From: Parachlamydiaceae bacterium
GTDB lineage: Bacteria; Chlamydiota; Chlamydiia; Chlamydiales; Parachlamydiaceae
Length of the DNA: 6,609 bases
Assembly (NCBI GenBank): GCA_003164155.1
Contig: PLSG01000524.1
Coordinates: 1 to 6,609, forward strand
Direction of reading: 5' to 3'
Part shown: in pieces, positions 1-5,621 of the stretch
Layout of the letters: every line of letters starts with the position of its first letter
Numbering within the stretch: position 1 is the first letter of the stretch
Translations under genes and position numbers: made by a program
The notes under the pieces: model-generated
Seen by the model: the letters and a program-made list of their open reading frames with translations, nothing else
Told to the model about the DNA's origin: nothing
Database searches by the model: none

Positions 1-2
1 TC

Positions 3-1538
3 TCTGTTGATATTGCTTCAAGACATTTGCAAGATTTAGACCGGCGATATGGCCATAGTTTGGATCGGGCGAAAAAATATTTTTTAGATCTACTGGTTAG
101 TGCCGGGGATGGATCTTTAGCGCCTGAAGCTGTGAACTTGCTCAAAATTCGCTTACAGCAGTTAATAGCCCTCACTGTCGATAGCTGTGGGAAATTAGGT
201 ATTACATTAGATGACATTAGTGAAGAGCTTTATAGACAAAAAGGTGCGCTTCCTTTTGGCAAAGAAGACATAGCCTGGCATCAGATAGAAGCTTCTGAAT
301 TAGACTTCGAAAAATTCGAGGCCCTGTGGAGCATAGGCAGAAGATTTAACGGATTTCATATCGTTTTTCCGAATTTCGAGCAAATTGTCCTATCTAATGG
401 GAAAACGCTTGAAATTGAAGAACAGCAAGCGCTTCATCTCTACACTACTGGTTACTATTCCGCGTTTCATGCCACCTTGCAAAAAAATGATGAGGCCCTG
501 GTTAAATTTATGCTTGAAAATAGCATCAATGTGAAGGAAAAGGAAGCCTTAAAGAAATTCTGTGCTGAGATGAGTATATTCATCGCTTCTGCTCTTAACA
601 AGCTGCCACCTACTCAAGAGTATTTGTACCGTGGTGCCGCACTTTCAGAGGAAGAGCTAAAAAACCTCTACAGTGGCAAAGTAGTGGTGGAACCCACATT
701 TTTAAGTATGAGCATAAGTGCCGAGGTAGGTAAAAAATTTGCGAGGTTAAAAGTTACCAAAGAAAGGCCTATACCTGTCATTTACAATCTCAGATCCACT
801 TCATCTAAAGCTATTGCGGCATTTAGCAGATTCAAAGGAGAATTAGAACGCTTATATACACCAGGTAAAGCTTTTGAATGCTTGGGGGTGGAAAGTGGAG
901 AAGATTATCTGGAAGGATTCAAAGTCATTCATCTCAGAGAACGAGAAGAGAGAAACGCATCCATAAGCTTGAAAGACGGGAAAATAATTTTTAAAATGCT
1001 CAATGCGGCTATTAATTCAGAATCTGCCGCCGCTCTAGTGCTGAGTTATCAAGGGAAATTGGCATCATCTGAGGAGCAATTGGACAATCATAGACCAAAC
1101 GTCCCCAACAAACATCTCAAATTTCAGGCAAAGGTAGACCCTTATAAAATGACTGATCAAAGTTATCCACACCTTATGCCTTTAGATAAAAAAAAAGAAA
1201 TGTTAATGACTGATCAGTTCATCCGATATTGTTTTGAATATAAAATGCCTAAGAGAGGTTCGAAGGTGATTGTGAATGGATTTGGTGATTTATTAAGTAA
1301 TAAAATAAATTCAAATAATATTTTAAATACTGGTTGTGAAAAGAAGTTTATTAATCAATTTTGCGATGAGTTATATATAAAAAAAGATGGGTATTTTTGT
1401 GAGCAGTTTTCATCTAAGGATACATTTGTCAAATCTGATGATAATATAAATTTAAATTTAAAGCTGGATAATTATTTAAATTTTAAGGAAAACAATTTGC
1501 TTGTGGAAATTTTTTCAGGCAAAAAAAAATTTAGCTGA
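3..1538 (+). CDS. Putative mono-ADP-ribosyltransferase effector/toxin (5' partial)
   Basis: The reading frame is open to the left edge, so the true start lies upstream; the first in-frame start-like codon, TTG at 27, is not convincing. Residues below are counted from that TTG. Residues about 135-305 look like an R-S-E class ADP-ribosyltransferase, which moves ADP-ribose from NAD+ to a target protein. The visible marks are a helix with LYTTGYYSAFHATL (138-151), the Arg motif YRG (R202), the Ser motif FLSMSIS (S227/S229), and the catalytic loop ELERLYTPGKAF with the ExE pair E272/E274. ExE is typical of arginine-modifying members. The N-terminal ~130 residues and the C-terminal ~200 residues match nothing I recognise. 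The tail (about 405-503) is Lys/Asn-rich and its DNA is much more AT-rich. Two A9 runs (1188-1196 and 1521-1529) lie in the 3' half. No secretion signal can be judged because the N-terminus is missing. The fold call is fairly secure; the role as effector or toxin is inference. Confidence 0.72.
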   Translation, partial: SVDIASRHLQDLDRRYGHSLDRAKKYFLDLLVSAGDGSLAPEAVNLLKIRLQQLIALTVDSCGKLGITLDDISEELYRQKGALPFGKEDIAWHQIEASELDFEKFEALWSIGRRFNGFHIVFPNFEQIVLSNGKTLEIEEQQALHLYTTGYYSAFHATLQKNDEALVKFMLENSINVKEKEALKKFCAEMSIFIASALNKLPPTQEYLYRGAALSEEELKNLYSGKVVVEPTFLSMSISAEVGKKFARLKVTKERPIPVIYNLRSTSSKAIAAFSRFKGELERLYTPGKAFECLGVESGEDYLEGFKVIHLREREERNASISLKDGKIIFKMLNAAINSESAAALVLSYQGKLASSEEQLDNHRPNVPNKHLKFQAKVDPYKMTDQSYPHLMPLDKKKEMLMTDQFIRYCFEYKMPKRGSKVIVNGFGDLLSNKINSNNILNTGCEKKFINQFCDELYIKKDGYFCEQFSSKDTFVKSDDNINLNLKLDNYLNFKENNLLVEIFSGKKKFS

Positions 1539-1757
1539 AAGTAACTGTTTTTTCATATTCGGTAAATGATGCATAGGAAATTTGCGCTAAAAATAGAATT
1601 TTTATTTTTCAAAAGTACGTTTTAGCTCAAATAAAAGAGAAACCCTTCGGTCATTTTGCCCTCCTCTGCGTTCTCTGTGATAAAATAATCTACCCAAAGA
1701 GATCACAGAGAACACAGAGGAGGGCAAAATGACATAAGCTTAAGAGCTAAACTAGGA
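1539..1757. other. Intergenic spacer between convergent genes
   Basis: AT-rich spacer between the stop of the ART gene and the stop of the minus-strand exported-protein gene. Its main content is the long inverted repeat at 1650-1733. A weaker outer pair, TTTAGCTC (1621-1628) and GAGCTAAA (1744-1751), encloses that repeat. GCTAAAA (1586-1592) can also pair with TTTTAGC (1620-1626). No GC-rich hairpin followed by a clear T run is seen, so a classical terminator is not called. I see no small gene here. Confidence 0.5.
1650..1733. repeat. Long inverted repeat, 32-bp arms with 20-bp loop
   Basis: The left arm (1650-1681) and right arm (1702-1733) are reverse complements at 31 of 32 positions; the only mismatch is G1670 against A1714. 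The arms contain CTCTG/TTCTCTGTG-type sequence. The loop at 1682-1701 is AT-rich. The site lies between the 3' ends of two convergent genes, so the transcript from either strand would fold into a very stable stem. It is much longer than an ordinary terminator stem and could be an interspersed palindromic or MITE-like unit. I find no target duplication at its edges. Confidence 0.85.
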
Positions 1758-2252
1758 TCAATTAGGCGCTGAGACATAGGCGTGGCTGACCATTTTCCAG
1801 CGATCGTCCTCTTTTTTCCAGGTAGAAATATTAGGTCCGTCGGTGATGCCTGTCCCTGTGGTGCTGAGAACATAGGTAATGACAAGCACGTTGTCAGCTT
1901 GCCTCACTAAAGGGGATTCTAAAGAAAAGCTTTCAAGGTTGGCATTTTCCAGTCCAACAATTTGCTGATCCCGAGTGTAAGCGCCTGAATTATTGAGGCC
2001 TTGAAAAATATGAGAAAGTTTTTCGGAGTATCCCTCTTTATGGTGATGTTTAACGGATGTCCAGAATCTATTTTCCAGTTTGAGTCCCAATTTAAGTTCA
2101 TCTTCGTCATGGCTGTCAAGATGATGATATTGTGGGGGGGTGGCATGTGCGTTGCTGCTTATGCCTAAAGCAGATATTGCTAAAAAGCCTGCGCAAAAGG
2201 CAAATCTATAAAAGCGGGATAACTGGTTTTCAAAGTGCATGAGAAAGAGCAT
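1758..2252 (-). CDS. Exported DUF4440/SnoaL-like (NTF2-fold) protein
   Basis: A 164-residue protein. The N-terminus has a basic stretch (R13, R16), a hydrophobic core (about 18-32) and an AHA motif at 35-37, consistent with a Sec signal peptide cleaved before T38. Residues about 55-163 resemble the DUF4440/SnoaL-like NTF2 fold: an opening ENRFWTSVKHHHKEGY helix, a central strand VLVITYVLS (122-130), and the closing pattern STWKKEDDRWKMVSHAYVSAP, where a Trp-containing strand pair is typical. The predicted mature protein is therefore a small periplasmic or secreted NTF2-like protein of unknown ligand. The ATG at 2252 is preferred over M5 because TGAGGT (2262-2257 on the minus strand) sits four bases upstream; M5 has no ribosome binding site. 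A C7 tract (G7 at 2134-2140 on the plus strand) lies just after the cleavage site. The gene converges on the ART gene and is divergent from the operon. Function is not predictable from the fold. Confidence 0.8.
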   Translation of the reverse strand: MLFLMHFENQLSRFYRFAFCAGFLAISALGISSNAHATPPQYHHLDSHDEDELKLGLKLENRFWTSVKHHHKEGYSEKLSHIFQGLNNSGAYTRDQQIVGLENANLESFSLESPLVRQADNVLVITYVLSTTGTGITDGPNISTWKKEDDRWKMVSHAYVSAPN

Positions 2253-2300
2253 GTATACCTCACAAGTTGTATGTATTTTTGTGTTTGATCCAAAAGGAAG

Positions 2301-2329
2301 CTCATAATGAAATAGCTAAAACATGTCAA
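2301..2329 (-). promoter_or_regulatory. Sigma-70-type promoter for the exported NTF2-like gene
   Basis: Read on the minus strand, a perfect -35 box TTGACA (2329-2324) is followed by a 17-base spacer and a -10-like hexamer TATGAG (2306-2301). It would give a leader of roughly 40 bases before the ATG at 2252. The -35 box and spacing are excellent; the -10 box is imperfect. Confidence 0.5.
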
Positions 2330-2380
2330 TTTAATATTTACACTGTATCTTTTCGTGTACTAGCCTGAATTTCCGATTTC

Positions 2381-2429
2381 CTGCCCTACGCCGAACCCTT
2401 CGGTGCAAAAAGATCCGAAAAAAGGGCAG
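2381..2429. repeat. Small inverted repeat with internal hairpin
   Basis: CTGCCCT (2381-2387) pairs with AGGGCAG (2423-2429). Inside it, CCGAA (2391-2395) pairs with TTCGG (2399-2403) across a 3-base loop. It could be a structured RNA element or a decayed palindromic repeat. No T run follows it, so it is not called a terminator. Confidence 0.35.
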
Positions 2430-2478
2430 TGCGTTTCTCCGTACCTTGCTTTCAAATAGGCCAAAACCCCTTTCCTCT

Positions 2479-2517
2479 GTCAAATTTCCACGGTTCCGAG
2501 GGAATCTGACCGGTTAC
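2479..2517. repeat. Degenerate palindrome related to the MITE hairpins
   Basis: GTCAAATTTCC (2479-2489) and GGAATCTGACC (2501-2511) form an imperfect palindrome around CACGGTTCCGAG-type sequence, followed by GGTTAC. The pattern (GTCA-AT-CC, CCACGG, CCG, GG-ATCTGACC, GTTAC) follows hairpin A (5417-5454) and the right end (5563-5579) of the MITE, with several substitutions. It looks like a decayed copy or solo end. I could not find a convincing left terminus or target duplication. Confidence 0.5.
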
Positions 2518-2541
2518 GCAAATGGTGTTGACAGGAAATTT

Positions 2542-2570
2542 TTGAAAAGGGCATCTATAAGCTACATATT
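2542..2570 (+). promoter_or_regulatory. Candidate promoter for the biosynthetic operon
   Basis: TTGAAA (2542-2547), a 17-base spacer and CATATT (2565-2570) form a moderate sigma-70 match about 40 bases upstream of the HMGS start. A perfect TTGACA also occurs at 2528-2533, but no well-placed -10 box follows it; TATAAG starts 22 bases later. This is a tentative call. Confidence 0.3.
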
Positions 2571-2609
2571 GCAAACCGTCATAGATTATAGAAATTATCG
2601 GGAAAAAGC

Positions 2610-3866
2610 ATGCATAGTTTACATCGCCAAGGTGATGCCAAGTGGGGTATCGATGACATGAGCATTTATGCCAGTGCTCTGGCGATAGATTCCCCGGTGA
2701 TCGCCCAAAAGCGCGGCATAAAAGAAAAGTCACAGCGCGATGTGGGATTTGCTTGCCGCTCTGTGATCCCTCCATTTGAAGACCCCGTGAGTTTGGCTGT
2801 GAACGCCGCTAAACCCCTGGTGGATAATTTGACAGAGGATGAAAAAGCCCAGATAGAGCTGTTGATTGTGGCCACAGAAAGTGGGCTGGATTTTGGAAAG
2901 CCCATCAGCTCCTTTGTGCATCGCTTTTTGGGTTTAGGTCCGCATTGTCGGAATTTTGAGGTTAAACACGCCTGCTATGGAGGCACCGCCGCTTTGCAGA
3001 TGGCCTTGAGTTGGTTGCGTGGGAGTGCAGAAGGCAAAAGGGCCTTGGTAATCTGCACGGATGTGGCCCGCCCCCATTTTACCGAGTTATCGGAATTGAG
3101 CGCCGGCAGTGGCGCGATTGCCTTGAGCTTATCTGCTCATCCGCGTGTTTTTGAAGTCAATCCGATTAGTGGGTATGGCTGCAAGGAGGTCTACGATGTG
3201 GCTCGTCCCACATTCACCTTTGAATGGGGCGATCCGGTTTTGTCTCTATACTCTTATTTGGATTTACTGGAAACCTCCTATCAATACTATTGTAAAAACA
3301 GCCAGATCCTGGGGCCTCAACTAGAAAAATTCAGCCACATCCTCTACCATGCTCCGCTGGTTTCCTTATTAAAAAAGGCGCATGCCACTTTGCTCGAGTT
3401 GGAATATCCCGACATCTCTGCCCAGGCAGCCGAGGAGAGCTTTGTCAAAAAAGTCATGCCCAGCCTAATTTATAACTATCAGCTATCCAACATCTATTCG
3501 GGCAGTCTATACGTGTCTTTGGCCGGGCTGGTTGCCTCGCAGCCAGACCTCGCGGCGGGCGATTTAATCGGATGCTTTTCCTATGGATCTGGTTCTTGCG
3601 CCGAATTTTACTCAGGATATGTGCAAAAAGGTGCCTCCAAGATATTGCAGCGATATGGCCTCGACCAGCATTTAAGCCAGCGGCAGAAGATTGATGTGGA
3701 TCAGTATGAGGCTTGCATGCATGCTTACGAAAGAGGGCTGGGGGCCATGAATTTCAGCCCCGACCTGAATATATTAGGCGGACTATTTGAAGCTCAATAT
3801 GCAGGCAAGCAGCGCCTTTATTTGAATGAAGTGAAAAACTACCGCCGTGCCTACTTATGGAGTTAG
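2610..3866 (+). CDS. HMG-CoA synthase-like enzyme, polyketide beta-branching type (PksG-like)
   Basis: This 418-residue protein is full length for the HMG-CoA synthase family. The conserved Glu-Cys-His triad is visible: E90 in ATESGLDFGK, C122 in KHACYGGTAAL, and H247 in YHAPLVSLLKKAH. The glycine-rich end YSGSLY (296-301) and FSYGSGSCAEFYSG (323-336) are also family hallmarks. Known members condense an acetyl unit with a 3-ketoacyl thioester. In PksG/CurD-type enzymes the substrate is an ACP-bound polyketide beta-ketone rather than acetoacetyl-CoA. I assign that branch because the crotonase two genes downstream resembles PksI/ECH2 and because reductase and dehydratase genes follow; residues alone do not exclude a mevalonate-pathway enzyme. 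The ATG at 2610 has GGGA (2600-2603) seven bases upstream and places the conserved GIDDMSIY strand near the N-terminus as expected; M17 would cut into that strand. The last 10 bases overlap the next gene. Confidence 0.85.
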   Translation: MHSLHRQGDAKWGIDDMSIYASALAIDSPVIAQKRGIKEKSQRDVGFACRSVIPPFEDPVSLAVNAAKPLVDNLTEDEKAQIELLIVATESGLDFGKPISSFVHRFLGLGPHCRNFEVKHACYGGTAALQMALSWLRGSAEGKRALVICTDVARPHFTELSELSAGSGAIALSLSAHPRVFEVNPISGYGCKEVYDVARPTFTFEWGDPVLSLYSYLDLLETSYQYYCKNSQILGPQLEKFSHILYHAPLVSLLKKAHATLLELEYPDISAQAAEESFVKKVMPSLIYNYQLSNIYSGSLYVSLAGLVASQPDLAAGDLIGCFSYGSGSCAEFYSGYVQKGASKILQRYGLDQHLSQRQKIDVDQYEACMHAYERGLGAMNFSPDLNILGGLFEAQYAGKQRLYLNEVKNYRRAYLWS

Positions 3867-4651
3867 CATTTCCAGAAAACGCCTATCCCGATCTTTGCAA
3901 TAAGATCATTCTGATCACAGGAGGATCGGGCGGCATAGGCCAAGAGCTTGTTTTGGTCGCTTTGGAACGGGGTGCGCGGGTGGCTTTTAGCTGGATGAAT
4001 AATGCCCAAGGCATGCAGAAAATCAAAGATGCCGCCACCAAAAAAGAACTGGCAGGGCAGCTTTTAGCGGTGAGAGCCGATCTCTCCGAGGCCAATCAAA
4101 TTGAGGAGATGTTTGCGTGTGTCTTGGATCATTTTGGTGGACTGGATGTGTTGGTCAACAATGCTGGCATTTCACATGATGCCCTTTTGGCTTCTTTGGA
4201 GACAAAGCATTGGGATCAGATAGTGGCGACAAATTTAACGGCACCATTTATAACATGCAAATATGCCGTCGAGTACTTTTTGAAGAAAGAAGTCGCCGGA
4301 TGCATTCTGAATATCGGTTCGTTGGCCCAGCTAGGAGCCCCTTCAAATGCTTGTTATGCTGCCAGCAAAGGGGGATTGGTGGGGTTAACACACAGCATTG
4401 CCCGTGATTTTGCCGACAAGGGCATTACTGCCAATTTAGTGGCCTTAGGGCTTGTGGAAACCCCTTTGACGGCAGATTATGCATGGGAAGCCAAGCAGGT
4501 GCTGATTCAGTCTTCTCCTTTGAAAAGGTGCGCGACACCTCAAGAAGCTGCTTTGAATCTATTGTTTTTCATCTCGGAGGCGGGCAAAGGCTTAAATGGA
4601 CAAGTCGTCTATGCCACAGAGGGCATTTTTGAATTTCCGCTAGTACAGTGA
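3857..4651 (+). CDS. FabG-like 3-ketoacyl-ACP reductase (SDR)
   Basis: A classical short-chain dehydrogenase/reductase of 264 residues. Visible motifs are the nucleotide-binding TGGSGGIG (21-28), an acidic residue after the third strand (D75 in RADLSE), NNAG (101-104), the active-site Asn N126, S155 in NIGS, and the catalytic pair Y167-x3-K171 in YAASK. The C-terminal GLNGQVVYATEG follows the FabG pattern. The predicted reaction is NAD(P)H-dependent reduction of a 3-ketoacyl thioester, probably ACP-bound, to the 3-hydroxy form. One departure is ALG (196-198) where most relatives have PG in the substrate loop. The ATG at 3857 overlaps the end of the HMGS gene by 10 bases and has no clear ribosome binding site, which points to translational coupling. 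The crotonase gene follows after 10 bases. KR activity is likely; the exact substrate is inferred from context. Confidence 0.85.
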   Translation: MELAFPENAYPDLCNKIILITGGSGGIGQELVLVALERGARVAFSWMNNAQGMQKIKDAATKKELAGQLLAVRADLSEANQIEEMFACVLDHFGGLDVLVNNAGISHDALLASLETKHWDQIVATNLTAPFITCKYAVEYFLKKEVAGCILNIGSLAQLGAPSNACYAASKGGLVGLTHSIARDFADKGITANLVALGLVETPLTADYAWEAKQVLIQSSPLKRCATPQEAALNLLFFISEAGKGLNGQVVYATEGIFEFPLVQ

Positions 4652-4661
4652 TGAGGAAAGC

Positions 4662-5414
4662 ATGAAAATCAGGCAGATTTCCAAAAAAATTGCTGTTTTG
4701 CACGTATCCACGGCAGAAAATCCCTATTTAAATGTGGATAGTCTTGGAGCGCTTAAATCAGCTGTGGAGCAATTGAATGCGCAAAGTGACTTATGCGCCG
4801 TCATCTTGGTAGGGCATACCGACTACTTTAGTGCCGGCGGCAGCTTGGCGGCTCTCAAAGGCTTTGGCAGCGCTAACCCCCTGTCGGCCTTCGATGCGGA
4901 TTTTCCCCGGCTCATGCTGTCTATCAAAGTGCCCACGATTGCTGCCATGGCTGGCCATGCCATCGGCGGTGGCCTAATCTTGGGATTGTGGTGCGATCTG
5001 GTCTATCTCGCCGAGGAAAGCCTCTATGGGGCCAATTTTATGACCCTTGGATTTACTCCGGGCATGGGGGGCACGCAGATCCTATTCGATGCCTTTGGTT
5101 TATATTTGGGAAATGAATTGCTCTATAGTGGGAAATTGCTCAAGGGACGGGCCATCAAAGAGCAGATGTGTCCTTTGTCATATGCGGTGTTGCCCAAAGA
5201 CGAAGTTGTTGCGCATGCTATGAGCATAGCCGAAGAGATATCTGAGATTCGCCGCCCGGCGCTGATGGAATTGAAGCAAAAGCTGGTGGCGCGGCGCATG
5301 CCAGCACTGGATGTGGTGCTCAAGCAGGAGAAAGAGATGCACGATTTATTGATGAATAACGAACAAATTCAAGACTGCATTGCCCTTGCATATAGGCACC
5401 CTCTGGATACGTAA
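4662..5414 (+). CDS. Crotonase-fold decarboxylase, ECH2/PksI-like; 3' end altered by MITE insertion
   Basis: This 250-residue protein of the enoyl-CoA hydratase fold has oxyanion-hole segments YFSAGGS (55-61) and GHAIGGG (98-104). The two catalytic glutamates of true hydratases are missing: the position after GGG reads LIL instead of xEL, and the second reads ANFM instead of xPEI. The stretch YGANFMTLGFTPGMGGT (122-138) and the late EMHDLL (H227) closely follow what I recall of PksI and other ECH2 enzymes, which decarboxylate the 3-methylglutaconyl-ACP intermediate in polyketide beta-branching. The start is supported by GAGG (4653-4656) five bases upstream. The present stop TAA (5412-5414) is supplied by the MITE, whose first base (G5411) ends the preceding ACG codon. 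Joining the flanks reads LDTAVPSDK-stop, so the ancestral protein was probably six residues longer. The lost tail lies outside the catalytic core, so activity may be kept. Specificity is inferred without alignment. Confidence 0.82.
   Translation: MKIRQISKKIAVLHVSTAENPYLNVDSLGALKSAVEQLNAQSDLCAVILVGHTDYFSAGGSLAALKGFGSANPLSAFDADFPRLMLSIKVPTIAAMAGHAIGGGLILGLWCDLVYLAEESLYGANFMTLGFTPGMGGTQILFDAFGLYLGNELLYSGKLLKGRAIKEQMCPLSYAVLPKDEVVAHAMSIAEEISEIRRPALMELKQKLVARRMPALDVVLKQEKEMHDLLMNNEQIQDCIALAYRHPLDT
5403..5410. repeat. Target-site duplication, left copy (CTGGATAC)
   Basis: CTGGATAC directly abuts the left end of the MITE and is repeated exactly at 5580-5587 on the other side. Bases immediately outside the match differ (T5402 against C5579, G5411 against A5588), so the duplication is exactly 8 bp. 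Confidence 0.85.
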
Positions 5415-5416
5415 CT

Positions 5417-5454
5417 GGTCAGATCCCCACGGAGGAACCGCGGGGGATCTGACC
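5417..5454. repeat. MITE hairpin A
   Basis: GGTCAGATCCCC (5417-5428) pairs perfectly with GGGGATCTGACC (5443-5454). CGG (5430-5432) and CCG (5438-5440) can extend the stem inside. The left arm overlaps the terminal repeat and begins three bases after the crotonase stop codon. Confidence 0.85.
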
Positions 5455-5537
5455 TAAAATAGTTAGGTAACGACCGTTAATGGGTAGTTTTTGGAGCTTT
5501 TCCCTGGAGGCAACCAAAGAGTAACCCATAACTTTCT

Positions 5538-5572
5538 GTCAGATCCCTCCAGTTCCTCTGGAGGGATCTGAC
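5538..5572. repeat. MITE hairpin B
   Basis: GTCAGATCCCTCCAG (5538-5552) pairs perfectly over 15 bp with CTGGAGGGATCTGAC (5558-5572) across the 5-base loop TTCCT. The right arm overlaps the right terminal repeat. AGTTACC rather than a T run follows, arguing against an intrinsic terminator in the operon direction. Confidence 0.9.
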
Positions 5573-5579
5573 CAGTTAC

Positions 5580-5587
5580 CTGGATAC
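5580..5587. repeat. Target-site duplication, right copy (CTGGATAC)
   Basis: Exact copy of 5403-5410. The bases after it, up to TAA at 5607-5609, are the displaced original 3' end of the crotonase gene, encoding AVPSDK and a stop when joined in frame. Confidence 0.85.
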
Positions 5588-5609
5588 AGCTGTTCCTTCA
5601 GATAAGTAA
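5588..5609 (+). pseudogene. Displaced original 3' end of the crotonase gene
   Basis: When the MITE and one target copy are removed, the crotonase codons CTG GAT AC continue with A GCT GTT CCT TCA GAT AAG TAA. This restores a stop 12 bases upstream of the next ATG, in line with the tight spacing elsewhere in the operon. The fragment is now orphaned and not translated as part of the crotonase. Confidence 0.75.
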
Positions 5610-5621
5610 GGTAGAAGGCAT

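Larger units (their letters stand above)
2253..2609. other. Divergent intergenic region
   Basis: This 357-bp region separates the minus-strand exported-protein gene from the plus-strand biosynthetic operon. It holds a good minus-strand promoter (2301-2329), a small inverted repeat with an internal hairpin (2381-2429), a degenerate palindrome related to the downstream MITE (2479-2517), a weak plus-strand promoter candidate (2542-2570), and a 7-bp inverted pair TCTATAA/TTATAGA (2554-2560 and 2586-2592) that could be an operator. Short open frames here on both strands overlap the repeats or run into the HMGS gene in another frame and do not look coding. Confidence 0.55.
5411..5579. mobile_element. 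169-bp MITE with 17-bp terminal inverted repeats, IS66-like ends
   Basis: The left end GTAACTGGTCAGATCCC (5411-5427) is the perfect reverse complement of the right end GGGATCTGACCAGTTAC (5563-5579). Exact 8-bp direct repeats flank the element. It encodes no protein. Inside are two strong hairpins (5417-5454 and 5538-5572) and a weaker central pairing of GTTAATGGGT (5477-5486) with ACCCATAAC (5524-5532), so the single strand can fold almost completely. From general knowledge, IS66-family elements have ends starting GTAA and make 8-bp duplications, so an IS66-type transposase encoded elsewhere is the best guess for mobilisation. Insertion hit the last codons of the crotonase gene and widened a 12-base gap to 207 bases within the operon. 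No T run follows either hairpin, so readthrough into the next gene is plausible. Confidence 0.85.

Noticed and set aside
1641..1651. AACCCTTCGGT repeated at 2394-2404
   Set aside because: An 11-base match is expected by chance in a window of this size, and the flanks do not match.
2446..2661. Plus-strand 71-codon frame upstream of the HMGS gene
   Set aside because: It starts in the repeat-containing spacer, overlaps the HMGS start in another frame and has no family resemblance.
2452..2775. Minus-strand open frame of 107 codons across the operon start
   Set aside because: It overlaps the repeat-like palindrome and the well-supported HMGS start, shows no recognisable domain or ribosome binding site, and its residues look like an antisense translation.
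2610..3866. Mevalonate-pathway HMG-CoA synthase
   Set aside because: The catalytic triad alone would allow it, but the neighbours are an ECH2-like crotonase and KR/ER/DH enzymes rather than mevalonate kinases or HMG-CoA reductase. Kept as an alternative, not as the main call.
5538..5572. Hairpin B as an intrinsic terminator for the operon
   Set aside because: No T run follows on the plus strand, and the hairpin is fully explained as part of the MITE; the next gene is only about 50 bases away.
5411..5579. CRISPR-like or ordinary REP repeat pair
   Set aside because: There are no regularly spaced direct repeats. The perfect terminal inverted repeats and 8-bp duplication define one transposed unit instead.
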